Origin: Pseudoflavonifractor sp. | Lineage (GTDB): Bacteria > Bacteroidota > Bacteroidia > Bacteroidales > Muribaculaceae | Direction: 5' to 3' | DNA: 64,000 nt | Assembly (NCBI GenBank): GCA_023667145.1 | Contig: JAMPAQ010000001.1 | Coordinates: forward strand, 1,042,912 to 1,106,911 | Part shown: in pieces, positions 1-7,737 of the stretch | Numbering within the stretch: position 1 is the first letter of the stretch | How the letters are laid out: every line of letters starts with the position of its first letter | Position numbers and translations under genes: made by a program | Notes under the pieces: generated by a model | The model's database searches: none | What the model saw: only the letters and a program-made list of their open reading frames with translations | Told to the model about the DNA's origin: nothing

Positions 1-2
1 TT

Positions 3-389
3 GATGGAATCAAATCTTATACGCTTGACAACTCCTCAAGAAACGCCTTACAACGAAAGATTCCATATCGGAAACACCACCGCAGTTATCCGGCAATGTT
101 GATAGGTAGACTTGGCGTAAGTCAAAATTACCGAGGAAAAGGGTTGGGCGTAGGAAGTCAGCTGATGCAGACACTAAAAGTCTTATGTGCAAATGAAAGT
201 GGCATTGGAATATGCCGTTATCTTCTTGTAGATGCCTACAATACGGAAGCAACGATACAATTTTATGTCAAGAATGGGTTCAAACCCCTATACAAAACTG
301 AAGCAAGCGAAAGGGAAATATTTGATATTCCAAAAGAAGATCATCTAAGAAGCCGAATGATGTATTTTGATCTTAAACTTCTATTTTGA
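3..389 (+). CDS. GNAT N-acetyltransferase, 5' truncated by window edge
   Basis: The reading frame is open from the first bases of the window, so only the C-terminal part of the gene is present. The segment LIGRLGVSQNYRGKGLGVG is the acetyl-CoA binding loop (motif A, R/Q-x-x-G-x-G/A) of GNAT acetyltransferases, and AYNTEATIQFYVKNGFKPL is the usual C-terminal motif B. The arrangement 'LIGRLGV...KG.G' is typical of the TacT/AtaT-like toxin branch, which acetylates charged tRNAs and normally follows a DUF1778 antitoxin gene. The upstream neighbour is outside the window, so a toxin role is only a possibility. An internal ATG at 96 would give a protein lacking half of the fold and is not favoured as the start. 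The gene looks AT-richer than its neighbours. Confidence 0.8.
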   Translation, partial: DGIKSYTLDNSSRNALQRKIPYRKHHRSYPAMLIGRLGVSQNYRGKGLGVGSQLMQTLKVLCANESGIGICRYLLVDAYNTEATIQFYVKNGFKPLYKTEASEREIFDIPKEDHLRSRMMYFDLKLLF

Positions 390-454
390 GAGTGACTGCG
401 TGACTTGCGGGAGGGGACGGAATGAATGTTGTGAAATAAAATTGGGGGTGGGTG

Positions 455-485
455 TTGGTCAATAATTAAAAAATCAGTAACTTTG
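455..485 (+). promoter_or_regulatory. Bacteroidetes-type promoter of rplS
   Basis: TTGG at 455-458 is followed after exactly 19 bases by TAACTTTG at 478-485, matching the Bacteroidetes -33/-7 consensus (TTTG-N19-TAnnTTTG). Transcription should start near 492, leaving a leader of about 75 nt before rplS. Confidence 0.75.
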
Positions 486-495
486 CAGCGGAATT

Positions 496-536
496 TCGCA
501 ATCTCTGGCAAGACAAGGCTGCTTGTTATATTGCGA
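496..536 (+). promoter_or_regulatory. Hairpin in rplS leader
   Basis: TCGCAAT at 496-502 can pair with ATTGCGA at 530-536, and inside it ACAAG at 513-517 pairs with CTTGT at 522-526. The element lies wholly in the rplS 5' leader. Many ribosomal protein genes are autoregulated through leader hairpins; that role here is inference. Confidence 0.45.
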
Positions 537-567
537 GTATTTATAAATCAATAAATTAACAGCAACA

Positions 568-921
568 ATGGACTTAATTAAAGTAGCCGAAGAAGCGTTT
601 GCGACAGGCAAGCAACATCCCGATTTTGGTCCCGGCGACACAATCACAGTCGCTTACCGCATCAAGGAGGGCAACAAGGAGCGTATCCAGCAGTATCGCG
701 GTGTAGTGATCCGTATCTCCGGCGAGGGTGACAAGAAGCGTTTTACCGTGCGCAAGATGAGCGACAATATCGGTGTTGAGCGTATCTTCCCCATCGAGTC
801 ACCGTTTATCGACTCAATCACAGTCAACAAGTATGGCAAGGTGCGTCGCGCCAAGCTCTACTACCTCCGCAAACTTACCGGCAAGAAAGCCCGTATCAAG
901 GAGCGCCGCGTGGTCAAATAA
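568..921 (+). CDS. rplS: 50S ribosomal protein L19
   Basis: This 117-residue protein is a full-length ribosomal protein L19, located at the 30S-50S interface of the ribosome. The start [11 protein letters not shown], the core [22 protein letters not shown] and the basic C-terminal segment [20 protein letters not shown] are characteristic of the family, and the length is normal (about 115-125). The gene stands alone: a promoter lies at 455-485, a hairpin sits in the leader, and a very strong terminator follows 20 bases after the stop. It is therefore probably monocistronic. Outside Bacteroidetes rplS often sits with rpsP-rimM-trmD; those genes are not nearby. Confidence 0.98.
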   Translation: MDLIKVAEEAFATGKQHPDFGPGDTITVAYRIKEGNKERIQQYRGVVIRISGEGDKKRFTVRKMSDNIGVERIFPIESPFIDSITVNKYGKVRRAKLYYLRKLTGKKARIKERRVVK

Positions 922-941
922 AACGCCACAAGCACAAAACG

Positions 942-990
942 ATATCAAGACGGCATCGGTCTCACACGCAGACCGATGCCGTCTTGATAT
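942..990 (+). terminator. Strong hairpin terminator after rplS
   Basis: A perfect 21-bp stem (942-962 with 970-990) closes a 7-base loop (CACACGC). It lies 20 bases after the rplS stop and between convergent genes, so it could also stop transcription from the minus strand. There is no long T-tract on the plus side. Confidence 0.8.
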
Positions 991-1064
991 AATATCCGAC
1001 CAATCCTCCGATGAATCAGTGATGCTGAACCATCGGGGAATCACAATGTCATTGCCAGATGGGG

Positions 1065-1349
1065 TTACTGCCGATAGGTGATGCGCCGCGAACGTTTCCA
1101 CTGCCGGTAATGAAAATACAATTTCAAGGCCAGCAAGAACAGCACTCCGACAATTATCGCTCCAAATATGCCGATCATCGCGAAAGCGCCCTTAATCAGC
1201 AACGAGAACAGTGCGCCGCCGACCACAGCGCCCGCAACACCAATGACGATATCCATCAGACACCCTCGGGAATCGTCACTCGCGATGCTGGCCGCGATGG
1301 CCCCTATCACGATACCGACTCCTACATATATTATCCATTGCCACCACAT
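1065..1349 (-). CDS. GlsB/YeaQ/YmgE family small membrane protein
   Basis: This 94-residue, very hydrophobic protein has about three membrane segments separated by glycine-rich turns (YVGVGIVIGAIAASIA, VIGVAGAVVGGALFSLL, MIGIFGAIIVGVLFLLALKL). The pattern and the central SRGCLMDIVIGVAGAVVGG, where a glycine-rich segment follows a short charged loop, match the 'transglycosylase-associated' GlsB/YeaQ family (PF04226). These are stress-related inner-membrane proteins of unknown mechanism; the transglycosylase label is historical. The next minus-strand gene upstream ends only 12 bases away, so the two are probably co-transcribed. Confidence 0.85.
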   Translation of the reverse strand: MWWQWIIYVGVGIVIGAIAASIASDDSRGCLMDIVIGVAGAVVGGALFSLLIKGAFAMIGIFGAIIVGVLFLLALKLYFHYRQWKRSRRITYRQ

Positions 1350-1361
1350 GATTGTCCGGGA

Positions 1362-1559
1362 TTAGTCAGTCGTAGTGACAGTTGAGACGGTATTCTCTAT
1401 CTGCTCTCCGGCACGGTCGACATCGCCTTGCTCCACCGCGCCCCAATACTCAAATATAGTGAGCCACAATACCAATAATACGGCCAATATGATTACGCCT
1501 ATGACAAGCCATCGGCTTGTACGGCTTTTTTTCTTATTATGGTAAGTGTCATTTGCCAT
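1362..1559 (-). CDS. Small single-pass membrane protein
   Basis: This protein of about 65 residues starts MANDTYHNKKKSRTSRW and has one membrane span (LVIGVIILAVLLVLWLTIF) with a short acidic/Thr-rich tail outside. The basic N-terminus suggests an N-in, C-out orientation. I prefer the ATG at 1559; an in-frame TTG-type start at 1571 would add only MLSI. Its function is not recognised. It lies 12 bases upstream of the GlsB-like gene in the same direction, so the two may form a small envelope-stress pair. Confidence 0.65.
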   Translation of the reverse strand: MANDTYHNKKKSRTSRWLVIGVIILAVLLVLWLTIFEYWGAVEQGDVDRAGEQIENTVSTVTTTD

Positions 1560-1653
1560 GATTGATAACATTTATATTGAGACATTAATAAATAGTTACC
1601 ATTATAACGTCACACGACCATAATAGTTTAGGAGCGACCTTACCCGTCGCCGC

Positions 1654-2034
1654 TCAGCAACCAAGCACGCGCCGCAGGGAGTCGACCTGCACGTTCCACA
1701 ACTGGCGCGAGTCGGGTATATCCTCCGCTTCGGCAAAGTCGGTCACCACAAGGGTCGTACTGTCGGTCAGCTCATTGACCGTTATGCGCATCTCGAAATA
1801 GTCACGCGACGGGTCATCATCCCATCGAAACCGTATGTGCGAGCATGTACGGGCGCTTACCTGACGGGCTACCTGCGGATACTTGTTCCATGTAAACACA
1901 AATGTCTTCCCATCAGAAGTGACGGAATCGGCAAACCATTCCTTGAGACCAGAGGCCGATGATATGTAAGACCACAGGAGCGATACGGGTATACGCTTCA
2001 TGTCAAATTCCATGGTAAATTTCTCGCGTTCCAT
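1654..2034 (-). CDS. START-like domain protein (AHSA1-related)
   Basis: This 126-residue protein resembles the Bacteroidetes START-like family (START_2), helix-grip folds related to AHSA1/Bet v 1. Visible hallmarks are an N-terminal strand (KFTMEFDMKRIPVSLLWSYIS), the segment GLKEWFADSV, the strand FVFTWN, and a long C-terminal helix (SRQLWNVQVDSLRRVLG). Such proteins bind hydrophobic ligands in a deep cavity, but the ligand of this subfamily is not known to me. It is transcribed in the same direction as the two small membrane proteins but is separated from them by about 95 bases, so it may have its own promoter. Confidence 0.8.
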   Translation of the reverse strand: MEREKFTMEFDMKRIPVSLLWSYISSASGLKEWFADSVTSDGKTFVFTWNKYPQVARQVSARTCSHIRFRWDDDPSRDYFEMRITVNELTDSTTLVVTDFAEAEDIPDSRQLWNVQVDSLRRVLGC

Positions 2035-2234
2035 CTCTACTTATTATTGGAAATATCACACATCCGCGTTGACTGAGAGGCAGCGGGAAGTGCGGTAAGA
2101 AAAACAAGTGCGAAGTAATAATATTTTCATGAGATTTCAACCCGTCAGGGCGGGAAAAAAGAAATTTACGGAGCAATTAAACTATTTTTATAAAATTTCC
2201 ACATCACGTTATAACAAAAACGACTTTTTACGAC

Positions 2235-2242
2235 TAATTTTG
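2235..2242 (+). promoter_or_regulatory. -7 box of the pta-ackA operon
   Basis: TAATTTTG at 2235-2242 matches the Bacteroidetes -7 element. No clear TTG is seen 19 bases upstream. The start of pta is at 2333, which gives a leader of about 85 nt. Confidence 0.5.
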
Positions 2243-2332
2243 CAAGACCAAACATAACGTGCCGGCGATGGTCATCACAGGGCCGTCCCGACATGCGACA
2301 CAATTATTATACGACTCAAAATACTGATTGAA

Positions 2333-3346
2333 ATGGGACTTTTTGACAAACTAATCGCCAATGCGAAGCAACAGAAGCAACGCATCGTGCTGCCCGAGGG
2401 CGCAGAGCCCCGCACGCTTACAGCTGCCGACAAGATACTCGGAGAAGAGATAGCCGACATCATCCTCATTGGAGATCCCGACACCATAAAGACCATGGCA
2501 GCCGACCTCAAGCTCGACCATATAGGAGCCGCCACCATTGTCGATCCCGCCGATGAGGCAGTCATCGACCGCTATGCGCCACTATTCTACGAGCTGCGCA
2601 AGAGCAAGGGCATATCAATGGAGGAGGCCCGTCTCACAGCCGCCAATCCCCTGTATCTTGGATGCCTGATGGTAAAGGCCGGTGATGCCGACGGTCAGGT
2701 AGCCGGAGCGATGAACACGACCGGCAACGTGCTGCGTGCGGCATTTCAAGTCATAAAGACCCAACCCGGCATAAGCGTCGTGTCAGGGGCATTTGTCATG
2801 CTGCTGCCCGACGACCTTCACTTCGGCACAAACGGCTTGCTCATATTTGCGGACTGCGCTGTGGTTCCCGACCCGACCGCTCCCGAACTGGCCCAGATAG
2901 CCATCTCGGCCGCACAGACGGCGCGCAACATCGCCGGCATTGAACCACGTGTCGCCATCCTCAGCTTCTCGACTAAGGGAAGCGCCAAGCACGACCGTGT
3001 CAATAAGGTCATCGAGGCAACCAAGATAGCCCATGAGATGGAGCCGTCGCTCATACTTGACGGCGAGCTTCAGGCCGATGCCGCCATAGTACCCGGCGTG
3101 GCCAACCACAAGGCTCCTGAAAGTCCCCTTAACGGACGGGCCAACGTCCTCGTATTCCCATCGCTTGAGGTGGGCAACATAGCCTACAAGCTCGTGCAGC
3201 GCCTCGGCAACGTCGAGGCCGTGGGGCCGATCCTTCAAGGTCTCGCCGCCCCGGTCAACGACCTGTCGCGCGGATGCTTCCCCGAGGATATATTCAAGAC
3301 CATAGTGATAACCTGCAACCAGGCCATCGGTCTTGCAAAAAAATAA
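2333..3346 (+). CDS. pta: Phosphate acetyltransferase
   Basis: This 337-residue protein is the short, single-domain type of phosphotransacetylase, which converts acetyl-CoA and phosphate to acetyl phosphate and CoA. It starts MGLFDKLIANAKQQKQRIVLPEGAEPRTLTAA in the usual way, and contains the PTA_PTB domain segments DADGQVAGAMNTTGNVLRAA and FSTKGSAKHDRVNKV. It lacks the N-terminal DRTGG/BioD-like regulatory domains of the long enterobacterial Pta. ackA follows after 23 bases, so the pair is an operon making acetate and ATP, the standard overflow route of fermentative Bacteroidales. Confidence 0.97.
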   Translation: MGLFDKLIANAKQQKQRIVLPEGAEPRTLTAADKILGEEIADIILIGDPDTIKTMAADLKLDHIGAATIVDPADEAVIDRYAPLFYELRKSKGISMEEARLTAANPLYLGCLMVKAGDADGQVAGAMNTTGNVLRAAFQVIKTQPGISVVSGAFVMLLPDDLHFGTNGLLIFADCAVVPDPTAPELAQIAISAAQTARNIAGIEPRVAILSFSTKGSAKHDRVNKVIEATKIAHEMEPSLILDGELQADAAIVPGVANHKAPESPLNGRANVLVFPSLEVGNIAYKLVQRLGNVEAVGPILQGLAAPVNDLSRGCFPEDIFKTIVITCNQAIGLAKK

Positions 3347-3369
3347 GCCCAAACCGACAACCAAAATCA

Positions 3370-4587
3370 ATGACAATGAAGATACTCGTCCTTAACTGCG
3401 GAAGCAGTTCCGTAAAGTACAAGCTGATAGACATCGACAACCGAAAGACGCTTGCCGAAGGTGGCGCTGAGAAGATAGGTCTACACGACTCGTTCCTCAA
3501 GTTCAAACTCCCCGACGGAACAAAAAAGACCATCGAGGTCTCCATGCCCGACCATCACACCGCCATACTCACCATCCTCAACATCCTGACGAGCGACCAG
3601 TATGGTTGCATCAAGTCATTTGACGAGATAGATGCTGTAGGTCACCGCGTGGTGCATGGTGGAGAGAAGTTTAACAAGAGCGTCCTTATCGACAACAAGG
3701 TCATCGACAAAATCAAGGAGTGCTACGACATCGCCCCGCTGCACAACCCGGTAAACATGGCCGGCATACAGGCCATCACCGACCTCATGCCAAAGGTCCC
3801 GCAAGTCGCCGTATTTGACACGGCGTTTCATCAGACGATGCCTCAAGAAGCATATATGTATGCCCTGCCCTACGAGATGTATGAGAAGTATGGCATACGT
3901 CGTTACGGCTTCCACGGCACGAGCCACCGCTATGTCTCCGAGCGTGCCTGCCAATTCCTTGGCGTACCCTACGAAAGCCAGCGCATAATCACCTGTCACA
4001 TAGGCAACGGTGCTTCAATCACAGCCATAAAGGAGGGCAAGAGTATCGACACATCCATGGGACTCACCCCTGTCGAGGGACTGATGATGGGTACGCGTTC
4101 GGGAGATGTCGATCCCGGGGCGCTCTCATTCCTGATGGACAAGGAAGGACTTGATGCCAAGGGAGTGAATGACCTTGTCAACAAAAAAAGCGGTGTGGCC
4201 GGCATATCGGGATTGTCGAGCGACATGCGAGACATCGAGGCAGCCGTCGCCAATGGCGACAAGCGGGCGACCCTCGCTCTCGACATGTACAATCTCCATA
4301 TCGTGAAATATGTCGGTTCATACATCGCCGAACTCGATGGCGTTGACATCATCGTGTTTACCGGCGGTGTCGGCGAGAACCAAGCCGGCGTGCGTGAGAA
4401 CCTGTGTGACCATCTGTCGTTTATGGGAGTCAAGATTGACAAGCAGCTCAACGACAAGACACGTGGCACTGAGACACTGCTCTCAACGCCCGACAGCACA
4501 GTGAAAGTCGTGGTGATACCCACAGATGAGGAGCTTATGATAGCCCGCGACACAGAGACGATTGTCAAAGGCAACCAACCTAAATAA
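3370..4587 (+). CDS. ackA: Acetate kinase
   Basis: This protein of about 405 residues transfers phosphate between acetyl phosphate and ADP, giving acetate and ATP. ASKHA-fold signatures are all present: NCGSSSVKYK near residue 9, the GHRVVHGGE loop, DTAFHQTMP, RRYGFHGTSHRYV, GNGASI and FTGGVGEN. I take ATG 3370 (MTMKILVLNCG) as the start, with ATG 3376 equally possible. A longer frame beginning at 3274 overlaps pta and has no family support. It is translated as the second gene of the pta-ackA operon and ends before a strong terminator at 4611. Confidence 0.97.
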   Translation: MTMKILVLNCGSSSVKYKLIDIDNRKTLAEGGAEKIGLHDSFLKFKLPDGTKKTIEVSMPDHHTAILTILNILTSDQYGCIKSFDEIDAVGHRVVHGGEKFNKSVLIDNKVIDKIKECYDIAPLHNPVNMAGIQAITDLMPKVPQVAVFDTAFHQTMPQEAYMYALPYEMYEKYGIRRYGFHGTSHRYVSERACQFLGVPYESQRIITCHIGNGASITAIKEGKSIDTSMGLTPVEGLMMGTRSGDVDPGALSFLMDKEGLDAKGVNDLVNKKSGVAGISGLSSDMRDIEAAVANGDKRATLALDMYNLHIVKYVGSYIAELDGVDIIVFTGGVGENQAGVRENLCDHLSFMGVKIDKQLNDKTRGTETLLSTPDSTVKVVVIPTDEELMIARDTETIVKGNQPK

Positions 4588-4610
4588 GTCACGATTTACG
4601 ACATCCATAA

Positions 4611-4653
4611 AAGGCAAGCGGGCCACCTTTTCATCAGGTAGCCCGCTTGCCTT
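4611..4653. terminator. Bidirectional terminator between ackA and the LEA-like gene
   Basis: 4611-4627 pairs with 4637-4653 over 17 positions with one mismatch, closing a 9-base loop. It sits between convergent genes (ackA stop 4587, minus-strand gene stop 4676) and probably ends both. Confidence 0.8.
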
Positions 4654-4675
4654 ATGTATAGGTATAGGGGACTCG

Positions 4676-5110
4676 TCAATCAGCAGTCTTGTCGGCAGCG
4701 AGTTCCGAGGCTTTATCCTTAGCCTTGGCGCTTACACCGGCTGCGGCATCCTTCACCTTGTCGGCAGCAGAGCTGACAAGATTGTCGGTCTTGGCACCAA
4801 GGTCGGCGGCTTTCTCCTTGGCATTCTCCATAGCCTGTTGTGCCGCAATCTTTGCATTAGCAGCAGTCTCTTTGGCCTTTTCGGTGGCCGCTGCCGCCGT
4901 TTCCTTTGATTTCTCTACCGCATCATTAAGCGAATCCTTTGCATTCGCTGCGGCCTCTTTGGCCTTGTCAACGGCAGCCTGAGTGGCCTCCTTAGTAGAG
5001 TCAGATACATTCTGAGCCATCTCCTTGGTCTTATCCATTGCCGTCTGGGCGGCCTCTTTGGCCTTGTCGGCCATCTCGCGTGCCTCACGCTTCAGATCTT
5101 CAATACTCAT
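4676..5110 (-). CDS. Alanine/lysine-rich LEA-like 11-mer repeat protein
   Basis: This 144-residue protein is almost entirely Ala, Lys, Glu, Asp, Thr and Asn and has no Cys or Trp. From about residue 14 it can be divided into 11-residue repeats of the form D-K-A-K-E-A-A-x-x-A-x (for example DKAKEAAQTAM, DKTKEMAQNVS, DKAKEAAANAK). This is the pattern of group-3 late-embryogenesis-abundant (LEA) and apolipoprotein-like amphipathic helices. There is no signal peptide, so it is expected to be cytosolic. Related proteins in other bacteria are linked to desiccation, osmotic or membrane stress; that role here is inference. It is a single gene between ackA and ddh. Confidence 0.75.
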   Translation of the reverse strand: MSIEDLKREAREMADKAKEAAQTAMDKTKEMAQNVSDSTKEATQAAVDKAKEAAANAKDSLNDAVEKSKETAAAATEKAKETAANAKIAAQQAMENAKEKAADLGAKTDNLVSSAADKVKDAAAGVSAKAKDKASELAADKTAD

Positions 5111-5311
5111 AACTATATCATTTAATATTCAACATTCATTCGCAACAGGGAGTAGGGAATATAATCAATACCCTTCCCTCACTGTCATGATTGTATAACA
5201 TGCCATCTAACCATTGGTTTTGAAACACAGCAAATAACCACATTTCTTAAGCAAACATTAACCATCACACCCCGATTTTCAGTTAAATCATGACCAACGC
5301 CACAAGCGCTA

Positions 5312-5342
5312 TTGTGGCTGAGTGACAAAATTGTTATCTTTG
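5312..5342 (+). promoter_or_regulatory. Promoter of ddh-lgt
   Basis: TTGT at 5312-5315, a 19-base spacer, and TATCTTTG at 5335-5342 match the Bacteroidetes promoter. The ddh start codon lies 26 bases after the -7 box. Confidence 0.75.
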
Positions 5343-5368
5343 TCATGGTTTAATTATAATCCAACGGT

Positions 5369-6265
5369 ATGAAAAAGATCAGAGCTGCCATCATCGGATA
5401 TGGCAATATAGGCAAGTTTGTGCTTGAGGCACTACAGGATGCGCCCGACTTTGAGATAGCGGGCATCGTGAGACGCAACATCGACAATAACCCCGCCGAG
5501 TTGTCACCATATGCAGTGGTGACCGACATCCACGAGCTCGCGGATGTAGACGTGGCCATACTGTGTACCCCCACCCGTGAGGTCGAGAAACATGCAGCAG
5601 TATTGCTCGCCGAGGGCATCAACACCGTTGACAGCTACGACATACATACCAGCATAGCCAAACTTCGCGCCAATCTTGACAAGATAGCCAAGGAACACGG
5701 CACAGTGGCCATAATCTCGGCCGGATGGGATCCCGGGAGTGACTCGGTTGTACGTGCTCTCATGCAGGCCGCAGCCCCGAAGGGTGTGACATATACCAAC
5801 TTTGGTCCGGGCATGAGCATGGGACACACCGTGTGTGTCAAGTCCAAGCCGGGTGTCAAGAACGCGCTGTCGATGACCATACCTCTCGGAACAGGCATAC
5901 ACCGGCGCATGGTCTATGTAGAGCTTGAGGATGGATATAAGCTCGAAGACGTGGCCCGCGCGGTCAAGGAAGACCCATACTTTGCGAACGACGAGACCCA
6001 CGTGATGGCTGTGGCATCGGTCGATGAGGTGAAGGATATGGGACATGGAGTCAACATGGTGCGCAAGGGAGTCTCGGGCAAGACCCAGAACCAACGCTTT
6101 GAGTTTAACATGTCAATCAACAATCCCGCACTTACCGCACAGATACTTGTCGGGGTCGCACGTGCATCAATGAAGCAGCAGCCGGGAGCCTACACCATGA
6201 TTGAGATTCCCGTTATCGACCTTCTTTACGGTGACCGTGAGGAATTAGTGAAACATCTTGTCTAA
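5369..6265 (+). CDS. ddh: meso-Diaminopimelate D-dehydrogenase
   Basis: This 298-residue enzyme reductively aminates L-2-amino-6-oxopimelate (from tetrahydrodipicolinate) with NADPH and ammonia. The product is meso-diaminopimelate, used for lysine and peptidoglycan. The Rossmann motif GYGNIGK is at residues 10-16. The segments CTPTREVE, SAGWDPGSDSV and FGPGMSMGHTVCVKS are characteristic of Ddh, and the length is normal (about 300-325). It gives the cell the one-step variant of DAP synthesis, common in Bacteroidales. lgt starts 11 bases after its stop, so the two share a transcript, and both products feed envelope assembly. Confidence 0.95.
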   Translation: MKKIRAAIIGYGNIGKFVLEALQDAPDFEIAGIVRRNIDNNPAELSPYAVVTDIHELADVDVAILCTPTREVEKHAAVLLAEGINTVDSYDIHTSIAKLRANLDKIAKEHGTVAIISAGWDPGSDSVVRALMQAAAPKGVTYTNFGPGMSMGHTVCVKSKPGVKNALSMTIPLGTGIHRRMVYVELEDGYKLEDVARAVKEDPYFANDETHVMAVASVDEVKDMGHGVNMVRKGVSGKTQNQRFEFNMSINNPALTAQILVGVARASMKQQPGAYTMIEIPVIDLLYGDREELVKHLV

Positions 6266-6276
6266 TCACGGTCGGG

Positions 6277-7143
6277 ATGCTCGGATATGTCACATGGGCC
6301 GTAAGCCCTGAGATAATAAGTTCGCCGATTGCCATAAGATGGTATAGCCTGATGTTTGCCATCGGATTCATCGCCGGTTATGACATCGTGGCACGCATGT
6401 TCAAGCACGAGGGTGCTCCCGAGAAATGGCTCAGTATCCTGCTTGTCTATGTGGTTGTCGCCACCATCGTCGGCGCACGCCTCGGTCATGTATTCTTCTA
6501 TGAATGGGATGTCTACCGACAGAACCCTATCGAGATACTGTATGTGTGGAATGGTGGACTCGCAAGCCATGGCGGTACCATAGCCATAATACTCGCCGTG
6601 ATACTGTTCTCGATATTCACGACCAAGCGCAGCCCGCTATGGACCTTTGACCGCCTTGTCATAGCGATAGCGTTGGTCGGTGGCCTGATACGCATAGGCA
6701 ACCTGTTCAACTCCGAGATTTACGGGACAGCCACTACGCTGCCATGGGGATTCATGTTTGTCAACTCACGAGAGTGGCACGCCATGTATGAGGGACAGGC
6801 ATGTCATCCGACCCAAATATACGAGGCATTGTGCTACTTTGCCCTGTTCGGGCTGCTCATGTGGATGTATTGGAAGAAGAATGCCGAGGAACGACCCGGA
6901 CTGATATTGGGAATATTCTTTATCGGCATATTCCTGCCCCGGTTTCTCATTGAGTTTATCAAAAACGACCAGGTCGCGTTTGAGCATACCATGACACTCA
7001 ACATGGGACAATGGCTCAGCATACCGTTCATCATACTTGGCATCGGACTTGTCATATACGCCATGTCGCGTCCCAAGGTACAGCTTACGTTTCCCAATCG
7101 GTTTGCCGATGACACAAGCACAAAGCCGGTAAAGAAGCATTAA
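6277..7143 (+). CDS. lgt: Prolipoprotein diacylglyceryl transferase
   Basis: This 288-residue inner-membrane enzyme moves diacylglycerol from phosphatidylglycerol onto the lipobox cysteine of preprolipoproteins. About seven membrane spans are visible. The family signature GGLIRIGNLFNSEIYG is present, as is the HGG motif in GGLASHGGTIA with the functionally required His. The C-terminal FLPRFLIEFIKNDQ and the last span complete the fold. It lies 11 bases after ddh. Many likely substrates, lipoproteins with clear lipoboxes, are encoded in this same window. A hairpin terminator lies at 7191. Confidence 0.96.
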   Translation: MLGYVTWAVSPEIISSPIAIRWYSLMFAIGFIAGYDIVARMFKHEGAPEKWLSILLVYVVVATIVGARLGHVFFYEWDVYRQNPIEILYVWNGGLASHGGTIAIILAVILFSIFTTKRSPLWTFDRLVIAIALVGGLIRIGNLFNSEIYGTATTLPWGFMFVNSREWHAMYEGQACHPTQIYEALCYFALFGLLMWMYWKKNAEERPGLILGIFFIGIFLPRFLIEFIKNDQVAFEHTMTLNMGQWLSIPFIILGIGLVIYAMSRPKVQLTFPNRFADDTSTKPVKKH

Positions 7144-7190
7144 GAAGTTGTTAAACAACCGCTAAGACATTCGACCATCAACACCAAGAC

Positions 7191-7225
7191 AGTGCGGGTC
7201 AGGACAGATACTCCTGACCCGCACT
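7191..7225. terminator. Terminator after lgt
   Basis: A perfect 14-bp stem (7191-7204 with 7212-7225) with a 7-base loop lies 48 bases after the lgt stop and just before the end of the convergent lipoprotein gene. Confidence 0.75.
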
Positions 7226-7246
7226 GCTATAATGAGCCAAGTCATA

Positions 7247-7714
7247 TCATAAAGATATATCAGACACCACGACAAGGAGGCGATTGCCCGAAAGGGTCTC
7301 GGCGACAATCCACCATACACGTGACTCCTGATGCACTATCGCTAAGCCACGAAGCTGAAGCCGCTCTCCATCAATCTCAATTGCCGGGTTGATGAGACTG
7401 TTTCCTTGTATACCGTCGGAACTGAACCTCACATAGTGTCCATTGTCAATATTCCTGATCTCATAGTCACAGACCGGCTCGTCAGCTGACAGGAGCATGA
7501 TGCCGGGGACGCCATAGCGCAATGACAGGTCGTCAGACGACAGGCGAGGCGTGTCGTCGGCAAGGTCAGCATCAGGTACATCATAGAAATCATCGGGCAC
7601 AGGCTCAACGAAGTCAACAGCGCCGTGCGACCCATCGCGGGACACCTCATCCTTTGTGCAAGAACTGACTAAGACCAACAACACAAATACCGATAATAAA
7701 ATCCTTATCCTCAT
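7247..7714 (-). CDS. Hypothetical lipoprotein
   Basis: This 155-residue protein has a lipoprotein signal ending in LVSSC, with the lipid-modified Cys at 19. A short acidic, probably flexible stretch (about 20-60) follows, then a compact beta-rich region containing CDYEIRNIDNGHYVRFSS and RVWWIVAETLSGNRLLVVVSDI. I do not recognise the family. It starts 23 bases after the endonuclease-I-like gene and is the last gene of a minus-strand cassette with that gene and the GHL10 hydrolase. It is therefore probably anchored in the outer membrane or periplasm and works with those secreted proteins. Confidence 0.7.
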   Translation of the reverse strand: MRIRILLSVFVLLVLVSSCTKDEVSRDGSHGAVDFVEPVPDDFYDVPDADLADDTPRLSSDDLSLRYGVPGIMLLSADEPVCDYEIRNIDNGHYVRFSSDGIQGNSLINPAIEIDGERLQLRGLAIVHQESRVWWIVAETLSGNRLLVVVSDISL

Positions 7715-7737
7715 ATTCTACAACATCTGGCAAATGG

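Noticed and set aside
1059-1385. 108-residue plus-strand frame over the GlsB-like gene
   Set aside because: The minus frame has a clear membrane-protein family pattern; the plus frame is a His/Ser/Asp-rich shadow.
3274-3369. Longer N-terminus for ackA
   Set aside because: It overlaps pta and precedes the conserved acetate kinase start.
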